Shown: positions 18,445 through 29,794, numbered from the stretch's first letter. The stretch is 64,000 nucleotides of DNA from Nitrosomonas sp. Is35 (GCF_033063295.1 NZ_JAWJZH010000001.1:2356001-2420000); one strand, 5' to 3'. Notes: generated from the sequence alone by a model not told the origin. Program-made: numbers and translations.

Positions 18445-19512
18445 TTACGATTGATTAGGTAAATATTGTAATGGATCAACCGGTTTTCCATGTTTACGGA
18501 TTTCAAAATGCAATTGGATCGTATCCGTATCGGTATTGCCCATTTCCGCGATTTTCTGCCCTTTCACCACGGCTTCGCCTTCTTTGACCAGCAATTTACT
18601 GTTGTGCGCATAAGCGCTCAGAAATGTATTGTCGTGCTTGATAATGATCAGATTTCCATAGCCGCGCAGGCCATGACCGCTATAAACCACCTCACCCGCC
18701 GCGGAAGCAAGAACCGGTTGCCCTGCTTGGCCGGATATCTTTACCCCTTTGGAATTCTTGGAAAAAGATGATAATAATTTTCCTGTTGTCGGCCAGATCC
18801 AATCGGCAACCGAACTAGCCGCTTTATCGGACAGTGATGATTCAGGTTGAGGAGCGACTTCAATTTTGGTATTTTTTTCCGCTACTGCGGATGCAGGCGG
18901 TATTGCAGGCGAAGGGTTATTGGCCGGATATTGTGATCGTGCTACATTCTGCTCTGAAAAAGGCAATTTAAGCGCTTTAGGACTGGTTTTTACCTTGCCG
19001 CTACTGACTGCGGGACTGCTTTCGGGCGGAACCGGAGTAACTCGGTCAACCGGATTCTGCGCCGGTTCAAGCGTTACCGTTTCGGGTTGCTGCGGTAACG
19101 CGAATAATGCCGGTTGCGAGCTTTTTGCCGGCATCGATAAATAAATTTTTTGCCCCGGTTTGATCGACTTTGGATCGGTAATATTATTCCATTCCGTCAA
19201 TTTCTTGAAATCCACACCATGATTAAGCGCGATTCCGTATAGGGTATCGCCTTTCTGCACCGTATAGACTTGACCATCCGTATTGTTCGATTCGACCGGC
19301 TTTACAGGTTGCACCGCATCGCTTTTTGCGCGATCGATTACCTGGACGGGAGGCTGTGTCGTACTACACCCAATCAACAGAAGACTGGCGCCGCACAACA
19401 AATAAAAATCGCTAATGGGTAACGTTAACCGCTTCGGTAAAGAAAATATCGTAACCATATACTTGCAGATATCAATAGTGTTGATCAGTTTGATCGTTGC
19501 ATGATTTGCCAT
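18445..19512 (-). CDS. nlpD: LysM/M23-domain lipoprotein, NlpD-like amidase activator
   Basis: An outer-membrane lipoprotein precursor with lipobox LLLIGC at about residue 49. One LysM domain (VYTVQKGDTLYGIALNHGVD, about residues 82-126) and a C-terminal LytM/M23 domain follow. The M23 metal ligands are degenerate: the first H-x3-D-type motif is missing (GVKISGQAGQPVLAS) and the usual HxH reads QLH. It is therefore probably an NlpD/EnvC-like activator of cell-division amidases and not a peptidase. The start at 19512 has a GAGG site; an internal ATG at 19458 would give a more ordinary signal peptide. Gene order surE-pcm-nlpD is classical. Confidence 0.9.
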   Translation of the reverse strand: MANHATIKLINTIDICKYMVTIFSLPKRLTLPISDFYLLCGASLLLIGCSTTQPPVQVIDRAKSDAVQPVKPVESNNTDGQVYTVQKGDTLYGIALNHGVDFKKLTEWNNITDPKSIKPGQKIYLSMPAKSSQPALFALPQQPETVTLEPAQNPVDRVTPVPPESSPAVSSGKVKTSPKALKLPFSEQNVARSQYPANNPSPAIPPASAVAEKNTKIEVAPQPESSLSDKAASSVADWIWPTTGKLLSSFSKNSKGVKISGQAGQPVLASAAGEVVYSGHGLRGYGNLIIIKHDNTFLSAYAHNSKLLVKEGEAVVKGQKIAEMGNTDTDTIQLHFEIRKHGKPVDPLQYLPNQS

Positions 19513-19528
19513 TTTATACCTCGCGCCG

Positions 19529-20194
19529 CTATTGTTTTATGACTCCTGCCAGTAAAGGTACAAAATTCACTTCTTCCAATACCGTCTCGGCAAAACCTTG
19601 CGAATTCCGTTCAATAATGCATAAATGCTGCTTTTGGGTTCCCTTCGGGAAAACCATCCTGCCGCCGACTTCCAATTGTTCCAATAAAGAAAGCGGCACG
19701 TGCGTCGTCACTGCCGTCATGATAATACCATCAAAAGGTCCCGCTTCGGCAAGCCCAAGCAAACCATCCGCATGTTTTAAATAGATATTCCGGATTTGCA
19801 ATTCTTGCAGCCGGATACGAGTGCGTGTCAGCAGCGGCCCAATCCGTTCTATTGAAAAAACCTTTTGCGCAATATGTGCCAGCACGGCAGTCTGATAACC
19901 ACAACCGGTACCAATTTCCAGCACCTTGCCTAAACTTGCATTGGCACGTAAAAGCTCGCTCATGCGCGCCACGATCCAAGGACTGGATATCGTTTGTCCG
20001 TAATTTATAGGTAAGGCAACATCTTCATAAGCCCGGCTTGCCAAGGCTTCTTCAACAAAAATATGACGAGGAATGGTACTCATCACGGACAAAACCACTT
20101 CATCCGCGATTCCTTGTGCACGCAAACGTTCAATCATGCGCATGCGTGTACGCTGCGAGGTCATACCTATTCCAGAATGACGAACATTCACCAA
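19529..20194 (-). CDS. pcm: Protein-L-isoaspartate O-methyltransferase
   Basis: Repairs isoaspartyl damage in proteins using S-adenosylmethionine. Motifs present: VPRHIF-type IPRHIFVEEALASRAYED, the YGQTISSP loop, the SAM-binding LEIGTGCGYQTAVLA, and FDGIIMTAV. Length 221 aa. It lies between surE (42 bases upstream) and nlpD (16 bases downstream) on the same strand, the usual stress-survival operon. Confidence 0.95.
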   Translation of the reverse strand: MVNVRHSGIGMTSQRTRMRMIERLRAQGIADEVVLSVMSTIPRHIFVEEALASRAYEDVALPINYGQTISSPWIVARMSELLRANASLGKVLEIGTGCGYQTAVLAHIAQKVFSIERIGPLLTRTRIRLQELQIRNIYLKHADGLLGLAEAGPFDGIIMTAVTTHVPLSLLEQLEVGGRMVFPKGTQKQHLCIIERNSQGFAETVLEEVNFVPLLAGVIKQ

Positions 20195-20236
20195 TCAGTA
20201 CCTATAAAATTTCAACTCTCTCGACATAACAAGCGC

Positions 20237-20980
20237 CTAGTTATTAAGCCAGCTTGTTATCAGATCCAACTGATCATAACGGGTGAGATCTATCTGTAAC
20301 GGCGTTACCGAAACCCGATGATGCTGCACAGCATAAAAATCCGTACCTTTCCCAGCGTCTTGCGCCGGACCTGCCGCGCCCACCCAATATACGGTTTCAC
20401 CACGGGGATTTTGCGATTTGATGACGGGTTCCGCTTTGTGCCGCCGCCCCAAGCGAGTCACTTCGATTCCTTGCAGTTGCTGATATTCGATATCCGGCAC
20501 ATTAATATTCAACAAAACGGGACTCTGAATTTCATTTTTTTTGAAACGTTCCACCATATCAACCGCAACACGTGCGGCGGCGGAGTAGTTCCCCCTGGAC
20601 GCATCGACCAGGGATACAGCCAATGAAGGAATTCCCAGCAAAAAACCTTCTGTGGCCGCAGCAACAGTACCCGAATAAATCGTATCGTCACCCATGTTAG
20701 CGCCCTTGTTGATTCCGGAAACAATCATGTCCGGCATAATGTCGAGCATGCCGGTGACTGCCAAATGCACACAGTCTGTCGGTGTGCCATTGACATAATA
20801 AAAACCGCTATGGGATTTACGCAGGCTTAATGGACGATCCAGCGTCAAAGAATTACTGGAACCGCTTCGATCTCTTTCGGGTGCAACGACTATGATTTCT
20901 GCAATTTGTGCGAGTGATTCAGCAAGGTAAGCAAGACCGGGAGCAAAATATCCATCATCGTTACTGAGCAATATGCGCAT
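20237..20980 (-). CDS. surE: 5'/3'-nucleotidase SurE
   Basis: Metal-dependent nucleoside monophosphatase. The N-terminal metal site [15 protein letters not shown] and the loop [19 protein letters not shown] are intact, as is [20 protein letters not shown]. Length 247 aa, normal. First gene of surE-pcm-nlpD. Confidence 0.96.
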   Translation of the reverse strand: MRILLSNDDGYFAPGLAYLAESLAQIAEIIVVAPERDRSGSSNSLTLDRPLSLRKSHSGFYYVNGTPTDCVHLAVTGMLDIMPDMIVSGINKGANMGDDTIYSGTVAAATEGFLLGIPSLAVSLVDASRGNYSAAARVAVDMVERFKKNEIQSPVLLNINVPDIEYQQLQGIEVTRLGRRHKAEPVIKSQNPRGETVYWVGAAGPAQDAGKGTDFYAVQHHRVSVTPLQIDLTRYDQLDLITSWLNN

Positions 20981-21076
20981 TTTTATGAAGTTATGAAAAT
21001 CACCAGATAATCAAACGAACATTCGTGCACAGTAAACTCAGCATCTGTCATATTTTTAAGTCGAAGTCCAATCAAG

Positions 21077-21153
<77 letters not shown>

Positions 21154-21225
21154 AGCGGGCAATTATAGCAAACAATACACGTGAACTTTAGAAACTCTTA
21201 CTTAGAAAGCATCACTTACTATCAC

Positions 21226-21606
21226 TCATGAGCGCAATTGCGACACAATACTCTGAATTTCACGCCGGATATAACTTAAATCCGTCATTGAAGGCTGCGG
21301 ACCGGCAGTAATATCTTCCAATGAAATCAATTCGCTTTCAGCATGTTCCAAACGGTTACGCGCGCCACTGATTGTAAATCCTTGATCATACAGTAACTCT
21401 TTAATGCGCCGTATGAGCAATACTTCTTGATGCTGATAATAACGTCGATTACCACGGCGCTTTACGGGCTTTAATTGCGCAAATTCTTGTTCCCAATAGC
21501 GCAATACATGCGGTTTGACACCGCAAAGAACACCCACTTCCCCGATAGTAAAATATCGTTTGGCAGGAATCGGCAGTAGTGTATTACTTACTTTTTTGTT
21601 TTCCAT
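21226..21606 (-). CDS. MerR-family transcriptional regulator downstream of ihfA
   Basis: 126-residue protein with a MerR winged helix-turn-helix ([20 protein letters not shown], about residues 18-37), the RRGNRRYYQ wing and a helical C-terminal part ([12 protein letters not shown]). There is no metal-binding cysteine set, so it is not an obvious metal sensor. This regulator is often found immediately after ihfA in proteobacteria with unknown targets. The ATG at 21606 overlaps the end of ihfA by 23 bases, suggesting coupled translation; an in-frame codon at 21621 is an alternative. Confidence 0.87.
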   Translation of the reverse strand: MENKKVSNTLLPIPAKRYFTIGEVGVLCGVKPHVLRYWEQEFAQLKPVKRRGNRRYYQHQEVLLIRRIKELLYDQGFTISGARNRLEHAESELISLEDITAGPQPSMTDLSYIRREIQSIVSQLRS

Positions 21607-21892
21607 GATAATTTTTCTCAACCAAAGATTTTAACTTCTGGCTTGCATGAAATGTGACGACACGACGGGCAGTAATCGGAATTTCTTCCCCTGTTTTTGG
21701 ATTCCTTCCCGGACGCTGAGGTTTTGCTCGTAATTGAAAATTACCGAATCCAGAAAGTTTTACTCCCTCACCATTTTGCAAAGCGGTACGTACTTCTTCA
21801 TAAAACGACTCGACCATATCCTTGGCCTCACGTTTATTAAGTCCCACATTTTCAAACAATAAATCTGCTAATTCAGCTTTTGTTAATGCCAT
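21584..21892 (-). CDS. ihfA: Integration host factor subunit alpha
   Basis: 102-residue DNA-bending protein. It begins [20 protein letters not shown] and carries the DNA-intercalating arm [18 protein letters not shown]. The pheT-proximal position is the standard one for ihfA (alpha), not ihfB. A 185-base gap separates it from pheT, which leaves room for its own promoter. Confidence 0.96.
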   Translation of the reverse strand: MALTKAELADLLFENVGLNKREAKDMVESFYEEVRTALQNGEGVKLSGFGNFQLRAKPQRPGRNPKTGEEIPITARRVVTFHASQKLKSLVEKNYHGKQKSK

Positions 21893-22077
21893 ACTTCACT
21901 CCAGTTAGTTATTAATTTTATAGCTATAATTCATCTAAATTAGAATCATCAAGCAGTAACACTTTTACTTTAGATAAAAAGAGATTAATAACTTATCTCA
22001 TACATTCAGTTTTTGCGGAATCGATCCATAACAATCAATACCGAATAAAATATCGACACACAGGTAATAGAAACGTA

Positions 22078-24444
22078 TCAATTGCGCAATGCAGCGGAAA
22101 ATTTACTCTTCAATATTTCCACTATGCTTGCCACCGCAGAATCGGCCTCTTCATCGGTCAGTGTTTTCTCAGTATCTTGTAACAACACCCGGAATGCAAG
22201 ACTTTTTTTGCTGTCGTCCATCCCCTTGCCGCGATAAATATCGAATAACGAAACGTCTGACACTATCGCCGATTTTCCCGCATTTATGGCATCGAGCAGG
22301 GAATGCACACTAGCGTTATTATCGACGATAATTGCAATATCGCGCCGTACAGGTGGAAACTTAGAAATTTCTTTAACCGCTGGTAGCGATTTAGACATCA
22401 AACTGCCTGATTCCACCTCAAATAATATGGTGTTTCTCTGTAATCCATATTTCTTCTGCCAGCGCGGATGCAATTCACCCAGCCATCCAACCGGCTGATC
22501 GTCAACCAAGATTTGCGCGGATTTCCCCGGATGCAATGCCGGATGAGAAAACTTTCTAAAATAGAGAGCCTTGCCTTGACACAAAGCCTCTACATCTGCT
22601 TTGACATCATAAAAATCGACACCTCTCGCCGTTATTCCCCACTGTTCCGGCGCCATATCGCCATAGCTCAATCCGGCAAGCTTTTCCACTTGTTTGCAGT
22701 CGCTTTCATCATCCCTGATAAAACAGCAGCCGATCTCGAATAAACGCACTCTGGCTTGCTTTCGGTTCAAATTAAACTGCAAATTGGAAATCAAGCCGCC
22801 TATCAAACTACTCCGCATGACACTCATTTGACTCGCAATCGGATTCTGTAATGCGATTGGTTTACTGTTATTGACCAAGTCAAGTTCCCAATCGGCATCG
22901 ACGAAAGCATAATTAATCACTTCCTGATAATCTCGTGCTGTCAACGACCGTTTTATATCGATTGTGGCATATTTTGTTTCGGATGCCGGAAGCATCGCCA
23001 TTCCACCATGTGGGAAATGCACCGGAATCCGGTCATAACCATAAATCCGCGCCAGTTCCTCTATAAAATCCTCTTCAATTGCCAGATCGAAACGATAACT
23101 TGGCGGTGTCACATTAAAGGCATCATCATTCACTAAAAATTCAAATTGTAAGCGCTTGAAATAATCATTGATTTGCTGCTTGCCGATATCGATACCCAAT
23201 ACTCGTTTGATTCGCTCAACACGCACGGGGACAGACGATCGTTGCGGCAGTTCATGTTCGACCTCAGTCACCGGCCCCGCCTTACCGCCACAAATCGTTT
23301 GTATCAGGTGAGTCGCATATTCCAGCACATCTTTCGTGGCTGCATAATCCACTCCGCGTTCAAACCGATAAGCCGAATCCGAGCTGAATCCCAATTGAAA
23401 AGATTTACCGCTGATCGTATCCGGACTAAAGAAAGCACTTTCCAGAAAAATATCCGTCGTACCCTGAGTCACTCCGCTATCCAACCCGCCCATGATGCCA
23501 GCCAGTGCCAGCGGCTTTTGTTCATCGGCAATTAACAACATCCCGGAATCAAGGTCAATCTGATTACCATTCAGTAACTGCATTTTCTCATCCCGGCCAG
23601 CATACCGGACTTGAATAACTCCCTTAATTTTGGCGAGATCGAAGGCATGCATGGGCTGTCCGGTTTCCAGCAATACATAGTTGGTAATATCGACGATGGG
23701 ATTTATCAACCGCAGCCCGCTGCGTTCCAGACGCTGGGTCAGCCACAATGGCGTCGGCACATTGAGATTGATATCCCGCATAATCCGGCCGCAGTAAAGC
23801 GGACACGCGCCCGAAGCCGTGACCTGCACACCCAGCGTATCGTTTATTTCTCCCGGAACAGGTTTTCTCTCCAGCACAGAGAGTCCGGCCGATGTTATTG
23901 CCGCAACCTCACGCGCCACGCCCAGCACGCCAAGACAATCCGCCCTGTTTGGTGTCAGCTTTAACGTAAAAACATGGTCATCAAGCTCATAATAACCACG
24001 GAAATCCATGCCTACAGGCGCATCACCGGGAAGCAACAACAAACCATCCACAGCATCGCTGATGCCTAATTCTTTAGCCGAACATAACATACCGGCCGAC
24101 TCGATACCGCGCAGCTTTGATTTTTTGATGGTGAAACCCGGCAAAGTTGCGCCAATCAGTGCGCACGGTACTTTTACACCCGTGCTCACATTGGGTGCAC
24201 CACACACAATTTGCAATACATCGTCCTCGGCTTTTCCAGTTCTGACTTTACACACTTTGAGCCGGTCAGCTTCCGGGTGCTTTTCGACGGCCAGCACCTC
24301 GGCCACAACAACCTTATCAAAGGTGGCCGCTACTGGTTCTATGCTCTCCACTTCGATGCCGGCCATCGTCAGTGCATGCGCAAGCTCGTCACTGGAAAGC
24401 AGTGGATTAACAAAACTGCGTAGCCAATTCTCGGAAAATTTCAT
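22078..24444 (-). CDS. pheT: Phenylalanyl-tRNA synthetase beta subunit
   Basis: 788 residues, the normal length. It contains the N-terminal tRNA-binding OB domain (VVVAEVLAVEKHPEADRLKV), the B3/B4 and B5 regions (FELPVEI-type editing core), and the C-terminal anticodon-binding ferredoxin-like domain (SKFPPVRRDIAIIVDNNASV). It forms the alpha2beta2 enzyme with PheS. It lies 43 bases downstream of pheS on the same strand. Confidence 0.97.
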   Translation of the reverse strand: MKFSENWLRSFVNPLLSSDELAHALTMAGIEVESIEPVAATFDKVVVAEVLAVEKHPEADRLKVCKVRTGKAEDDVLQIVCGAPNVSTGVKVPCALIGATLPGFTIKKSKLRGIESAGMLCSAKELGISDAVDGLLLLPGDAPVGMDFRGYYELDDHVFTLKLTPNRADCLGVLGVAREVAAITSAGLSVLERKPVPGEINDTLGVQVTASGACPLYCGRIMRDINLNVPTPLWLTQRLERSGLRLINPIVDITNYVLLETGQPMHAFDLAKIKGVIQVRYAGRDEKMQLLNGNQIDLDSGMLLIADEQKPLALAGIMGGLDSGVTQGTTDIFLESAFFSPDTISGKSFQLGFSSDSAYRFERGVDYAATKDVLEYATHLIQTICGGKAGPVTEVEHELPQRSSVPVRVERIKRVLGIDIGKQQINDYFKRLQFEFLVNDDAFNVTPPSYRFDLAIEEDFIEELARIYGYDRIPVHFPHGGMAMLPASETKYATIDIKRSLTARDYQEVINYAFVDADWELDLVNNSKPIALQNPIASQMSVMRSSLIGGLISNLQFNLNRKQARVRLFEIGCCFIRDDESDCKQVEKLAGLSYGDMAPEQWGITARGVDFYDVKADVEALCQGKALYFRKFSHPALHPGKSAQILVDDQPVGWLGELHPRWQKKYGLQRNTILFEVESGSLMSKSLPAVKEISKFPPVRRDIAIIVDNNASVHSLLDAINAGKSAIVSDVSLFDIYRGKGMDDSKKSLAFRVLLQDTEKTLTDEEADSAVASIVEILKSKFSAALRN

Positions 24445-24487
24445 AAAATTCAGTTGTTATTAACGATAATGAGTAAATCAATCAGAT

Positions 24488-25537
<1,050 letters not shown>

Positions 25538-25559
25538 CTACCCTATCGTTCCACTTCAC

Positions 25560-25596
25560 AAGAAAAAGGGAGGTTCAGGTTTTACCCGACCTCCCA
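25560..25596 (-). terminator. Rho-independent terminator between rplT and pheS
   Basis: On the minus strand, GGGAGGT and ACCTCCC (25589-25595 and 25568-25574) form a stem with further inner pairing, followed by TTTTTC. It should end the thrS-infC-rpmI-rplT transcript or act as an attenuator before pheST. No Phe-rich leader peptide is visible ahead of it. Confidence 0.85.
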
Positions 25597-25618
25597 ATAT
25601 CTATCGGTTTACATCCAA

Positions 25619-25978
25619 TTATGGAGTAAGGCTCGCTTTTGCTTGTGCTGCAATTTTCTCAAAAGCGCTTTTATCGAATACAGCTAGATCAGCCAGAACT
25701 TTCCGGTCGACTGCAATACTTGCTTTCTTAAGACCATTCATAAATACGCTGTATGACAAACCGCATTCACGGGCAGCTGCATTGATACGCGCAATCCATA
25801 ATGCACGGAACTGTCTTTTACGTTGACGGCGGTCCCGGTAAGCATACTGGCCAGCCTTCATGACCGCTTGTTTGGCTATACGATAAACATTCTTACGACG
25901 TCCGCGATAACCTTTGGCTAAGTCTAAGATTTTCTTATGCCGCGCATGAGCGGTTACACCACGTTTAACTCTTGGCAT
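25619..25978 (-). CDS. rplT: 50S ribosomal protein L20
   Basis: 119 residues, very basic. It begins [18 protein letters not shown] and contains [20 protein letters not shown], both diagnostic. L20 is essential for early 50S assembly and in E. coli also represses rpmI-rplT. It is 12 bases after rpmI. Confidence 0.98.
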   Translation of the reverse strand: MPRVKRGVTAHARHKKILDLAKGYRGRRKNVYRIAKQAVMKAGQYAYRDRRQRKRQFRALWIARINAAARECGLSYSVFMNGLKKASIAVDRKVLADLAVFDKSAFEKIAAQAKASLTP

Positions 25979-25990
25979 TATCTTCTCCCT

Positions 25991-26188
25991 TTATGCGTAC
26001 GGCATCATAGCGCGAACCGATGCTTCATTCGTGGCATGCACAGCAGCAGTACCTCGCAGTTGACGCTTATTTTTGGTTGTTTTCTTAGTCAAGATGTGGC
26101 GTTTAAAAGCTTGTGAGCGTTTGACACTCCCGCTCGCTCTAAACTTGAAGCGTTTTGCCGCTCCACTTTTAGTTTTCATTTTAGGCAT
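25991..26188 (-). CDS. rpmI: 50S ribosomal protein L35
   Basis: 65 residues with the family opening [20 protein letters not shown] and the internal [17 protein letters not shown]. It is the usual partner of rplT and lies 84 bases after infC. Confidence 0.98.
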   Translation of the reverse strand: MPKMKTKSGAAKRFKFRASGSVKRSQAFKRHILTKKTTKNKRQLRGTAAVHATNEASVRAMMPYA

Positions 26189-26272
26189 AAATACTCCTCT
26201 TTGATATGAAACCAGGTGCTCTCATGTTTGAGAAACTTTACCAACCTGGAGATCACTTATGATGACACTCAA

Positions 26273-26845
26273 CTACTCTACTGCGGATGAATCTTCCGCT
26301 GATACTTTTGCTTTATCGGCTTTGGTATCTTTCTTTTTGGGAGACAACACCATTACCATTTGCCGTCCTTCCATCTTAGGAAATTGCTCCACTATTGCAA
26401 ACGCTTCTAGATCACCTTTGACACGCTCCAGAAGACGCATACCGAATTCCTGATGCGCCATTTCACGTCCGCGGAACCGCAATGTCACTTTAACTTTATC
26501 TCCTTCGTTCAAGAAGTTGATTAAGTTTCTAAGTTTTATATTGTAATCCCCTTCATCCGTATTCGGTCTGAATTTAATTTCTTTAATCTGAACTTGCTTT
26601 TGCTTGATCTTCGCATCGTGCTTCTTTTTACTTTCTTGATAACGAAACTTACCATAATCCATCAAGCGGCACACCGGCGGCTGCGCAGTGGGCGCTATTT
26701 CAACCAGATCGACTCCCGCTTCTTCCGCCAAGGCATTTGCTTCAGCAAGTGTCACAATACCGATCTGCTCCGCATTTACACCAATCAAACGAACTTCTTG
26801 CACATCGATTTCTTGATTGATGCGCACTGATTTTTCCTGAGCTAT
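26273..26845 (-). CDS. infC: Translation initiation factor IF-3, with a probable AUA start codon
   Basis: IF-3 binds the 30S subunit and proofreads start-codon selection. Both domains are present: the N-domain ([20 protein letters not shown]) and the C-domain ([20 protein letters not shown]). No ATG, GTG or TTG gives the full family N-terminus; the GTG at 26827 would begin inside it. Six codons upstream an ATA (26843-26845) is preceded by TTGGAG at 8 bases spacing and yields [12 protein letters not shown], the expected N-terminus. E. coli infC also uses a rare start (AUU), which IF-3 itself discriminates against, giving autoregulation. With this start the protein has 190 residues. It follows thrS by 33 bases. 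Confidence 0.93.
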   Translation of the reverse strand: MAQEKSVRINQEIDVQEVRLIGVNAEQIGIVTLAEANALAEEAGVDLVEIAPTAQPPVCRLMDYGKFRYQESKKKHDAKIKQKQVQIKEIKFRPNTDEGDYNIKLRNLINFLNEGDKVKVTLRFRGREMAHQEFGMRLLERVKGDLEAFAIVEQFPKMEGRQMVMVLSPKKKDTKADKAKVSAEDSSAVE

Positions 26846-26878
26846 GGTAAATTCTCCAAGAGTAATTTATAAAGAAAT

Positions 26879-28786
26879 TTATACTTTTGCAGACAGTTCT
26901 TCATCAAGACGCACAAGCAGTGTTTCTAGCGTCATCTGACCCAAATTATCACCTGCGCGATTGCGCACTGCTACTGTATTCGTGCGCACCTCTTCATCCC
27001 CGACTATAATTTGATAGGGAAGCTTCTGCAAGCTATGCTCGCGGATTTTATAGGTTATCTTCTCATTTCTCAAGTCCAAGGTGACTCTAATGCCATGCCG
27101 CTCCAATTGTGCAGCTACTTCCTGGGCATAATCGGTTTGTGCACGAGAGATATTGAGCACGACAACTTGCTCGGGTGAAAGCCACAATGGTAATGCACCC
27201 GCGTAATTCTCCAGTAATATGCCGATAAATCTTTCCATAGACCCGAGTATGGCCCTATGCAACATTACAGGTATCTGTCTTGAATTATCTTCTGCGACGT
27301 ATTCTGCGCCCAGACGATCCGGCATGGAAAAATCCAGTTGCAGTGTACCGCATTGCCAAACTCGCCCAATACAATCTTTTAACGAAAACTCAATTTTCGG
27401 ACCATAAAATGCACCTTCGCCAGGCTGTAGTTCCCATTCGAGCTTAGCTTCAGTTAATGCCGCTTTCAGCGCTGCTTCCGATTTATCCCACTGCACTTCC
27501 GATCCGACACGTTTCTGCGGCCGGGTTGAAAGTTTAACCATCAATCCTTTAAAGCCAAAATCGGCATAAACACCTTTCAGCAGATCGATAAATCTCACCA
27601 CTTCATCTTGTATCTGATCTTCCGTACAAAAAATATGCGCATCGTCTTGAGTAAACGAACGCACTCTCATGATACCGTGCAGCGCTCCTGATGCTTCATT
27701 GCGATGACAAGAACCGAATTCAGCCAATCGTACCGGAAGCTCTCGATAGCTCCGCAGGCCTTGATTGAATATTTGCACATGGCCGGGACAATTCATCGGC
27801 TTAATAGCAAAATCGCGTTCGTCCGCATGAGTGGTAAACATATTCTCGCGAAAGTTTTCCCAATGTCCTGAACGCACCCACAAATCCTTATCCAAAATTT
27901 GCGGTGTCCGAATTTCCTGATAGCCATTTTGCTTCAGTATATTTCGCATGTACTGTTCAATCTGCTGCCACAACAGCCAGCCTTTAGGATGCCAGAATAC
28001 CATGCCAGGCGCTTCATCTTGCGTATGAAACAAGTCCAGCTGCTTGCCGATTTTGCGATGGTCCCTCTTTTCCGCTTCTTCCAAGCAATGCAGATATTCC
28101 TTCTGATCATCCTTATTGGTCCACGCGGTTCCATAAATGCGCTGCAGCATTTCATTATTGGAATCGCCACGCCAGTACGCACCGGCCACTTTCATCAGCT
28201 TAAATACTTTTATTTTTGATGTGGCCGGAACATGCGGTCCTCGGCACAAATCGGTAAAATTACCTTGGGAATAGAGTGATAAATCTTCATTGCCCGGTAT
28301 CGATTCAATGATTTGCGCTTTGTAGTGCTCGCCTTGATTCTTGAAAAAACTGATCGCATCCGTGCGTTCCAGAACTTTCCGTTCTATCTTTAAATCGCGC
28401 TTGCTGATTTCCAGCATGCGTTTCTCAATAGCCTGCAAGTCTTCCGGTGTAAATGGCCGTTTATAGGAAAAATCATAATAAAATCCATCCGCAATCACGG
28501 GACCAATAGTAACCTGTGCGTCAGGAAATAGTTCTTTTACCGCGTGCGCGAGTAAATGCGCACATGAGTGCCGGATAATCTCCAATCCTTCGGCATCTTT
28601 CTCCGTGATAATTGCGAGCTCACTATCATCTTTAATCTGACTATAAACATCGACCAGCTTTCCATTAACTTTTCCAGCAATAGCCGCTCGCGCAAGACCC
28701 GGTCCAATGGACGAAGCCACGTCTAATATCGTTACTGGTTGATTAAAAATACGCTCAGATCCATCAGGTAAACGCACAACAGTCAC
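26879..28786 (-). CDS. thrS: Threonyl-tRNA synthetase
   Basis: Full-length class II enzyme with TGS domain ([20 protein letters not shown]), the editing domain ([16 protein letters not shown] with the zinc-type HxxxH), the catalytic core ([30 protein letters not shown]) and the C-terminal anticodon domain. The GTG at 28786 is preferred: it aligns with the family N-terminus and has a GGAAGGA site, whereas a TTG 15 bases upstream overlaps that site. The resulting protein has 635 residues. An inverted repeat lies in the leader (see findings). Confidence 0.97.
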   Translation of the reverse strand: MTVVRLPDGSERIFNQPVTILDVASSIGPGLARAAIAGKVNGKLVDVYSQIKDDSELAIITEKDAEGLEIIRHSCAHLLAHAVKELFPDAQVTIGPVIADGFYYDFSYKRPFTPEDLQAIEKRMLEISKRDLKIERKVLERTDAISFFKNQGEHYKAQIIESIPGNEDLSLYSQGNFTDLCRGPHVPATSKIKVFKLMKVAGAYWRGDSNNEMLQRIYGTAWTNKDDQKEYLHCLEEAEKRDHRKIGKQLDLFHTQDEAPGMVFWHPKGWLLWQQIEQYMRNILKQNGYQEIRTPQILDKDLWVRSGHWENFRENMFTTHADERDFAIKPMNCPGHVQIFNQGLRSYRELPVRLAEFGSCHRNEASGALHGIMRVRSFTQDDAHIFCTEDQIQDEVVRFIDLLKGVYADFGFKGLMVKLSTRPQKRVGSEVQWDKSEAALKAALTEAKLEWELQPGEGAFYGPKIEFSLKDCIGRVWQCGTLQLDFSMPDRLGAEYVAEDNSRQIPVMLHRAILGSMERFIGILLENYAGALPLWLSPEQVVVLNISRAQTDYAQEVAAQLERHGIRVTLDLRNEKITYKIREHSLQKLPYQIIVGDEEVRTNTVAVRNRAGDNLGQMTLETLLVRLDEELSAKV

Positions 28787-28837
28787 AGAAATTCCTTCCA
28801 AGTAATCAGATAATTTGTTGAATATCGGATCTTAATT

Positions 28838-28876
28838 GCTGCCATTCAAATCATTCAAAGTTTTTTTGGGGCAGCA
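28838..28876 (-). promoter_or_regulatory. Inverted repeat in the thrS leader
   Basis: TGCTGCC (28870-28876 read on the minus strand) pairs with GGCAGCA (28838-28844), with a 25-base A-rich loop. It lies 51 bases or more upstream of the thrS start and just before the end of the upstream gene. It could be a leader hairpin; in E. coli thrS the leader mimics tRNA-Thr for autoregulation, but no such mimicry was recognised here. Confidence 0.3.
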
Positions 28877-28878
28877 GG

Positions 28879-29634
28879 TTACTTAATAAATGATGTTTTA
28901 TACCAGCTATTCATTTTTTGCAATCCGTTTAGAATTTTTGGTGCGAAACCGATTGCTACCGCATCCACAAGACAATACCAGGCAGCAACACCGCTCGGCG
29001 GATTTCCTTGTGTCCAATTGAAAACCGGCTCTATGGATGCCCACTTCCATGTACCGGCTGCTGTCCCCACAATTTCGAGCCAAGTGCAAATGAAAAAAGC
29101 ACCCAGATATACCATCGGCGATCGGCCTTTGAAAAGACAAATAACAAAAATACAAAACAAAAACGCACCAACCTGATCTCCTTGCTCAGGAATACCGCTG
29201 ATTCCCCACAACGACCATAGGCCACCGGCTGCGATTACCAAAACCGCTAACTTCCTGGCATTGATCAGGAAAAATCTCGAGCGTGAAAGGGCAACCGCTG
29301 TCAAATAAACCATACCATGACCGGGCGGCACATAAAGCGGCACATTTCCAAACCGATAGGTATAGCCTTCCATATAAATCGATGCAAAGTGTTCTCCGGC
29401 CGTTGCAAATGCCACAGCAACGACAACTTGCATTCTTACTTCTTTATTCTCACCGATCAGCAGCCCAAACAGAAAAATCCAGGCGATCACACCCAGTAAA
29501 TTCTGCATTTCTTTACTTGCGCTACCGTCAATCACCAGACTGACTCCAACACAGAAGAAAGTAAAGCCCGCAATAAAATAATCCCTATTCCGATGCGGAT
29601 AATCAATATTTGGTTTTGGAAAATGACTCAACAT
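28879..29634 (-). CDS. Polytopic membrane protein of unknown function next to the hao cluster
   Basis: 251 residues with seven or eight hydrophobic helices (for example YFIAGFTFFCVGVSLVI, LLGVIAWIFLFGLLI, LAVLVIAAGGLWSLWGI, VGAFLFCIFVICLF). Polar conserved-looking loops are EGYTYRFGNVPLYVPPGHGM, which holds two aromatic residues and a Gly-His-Gly, and TWKWASIEPVFNWTQG. I do not recognise the family. It lies 160 bases after cycB but beyond the hao-cluster terminator, and 92 bases before thrS. It is therefore probably a separate unit whose transcript may run into thrS. Confidence 0.75.
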   Translation of the reverse strand: MLSHFPKPNIDYPHRNRDYFIAGFTFFCVGVSLVIDGSASKEMQNLLGVIAWIFLFGLLIGENKEVRMQVVVAVAFATAGEHFASIYMEGYTYRFGNVPLYVPPGHGMVYLTAVALSRSRFFLINARKLAVLVIAAGGLWSLWGISGIPEQGDQVGAFLFCIFVICLFKGRSPMVYLGAFFICTWLEIVGTAAGTWKWASIEPVFNWTQGNPPSGVAAWYCLVDAVAIGFAPKILNGLQKMNSWYKTSFIK

Positions 29635-29655
29635 CTTTTTAAAAAACCTTACTGT

Positions 29656-29680
29656 AATAAAAAGCCCGCCATAGGCGGGC
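29656..29680 (-). terminator. Rho-independent terminator of the hao cluster
   Basis: On the minus strand AGCCCGCC-TAT-GGCGGGCT is followed immediately by TTTTTATT. It lies about 115 bases after the cycB stop and ends the haoA-haoB-cycA-cycB transcript. Confidence 0.9.
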
Positions 29681-29794
29681 TACTGAATTTCCATAAATAC
29701 TACAGCATTTGCTTATACTTACCAATATATTATCTGCAAACGCCTTGATATGTCCTGCATAGTTTATATTTACTTCAACGAAGTGTGAAGATAA

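Noticed and set aside
25538..25618. Search for a pheM-like Phe-rich leader peptide before pheST
   Set aside because: The only short frame after the rplT stop is ATG-TAA; no Phe codon cluster was found.
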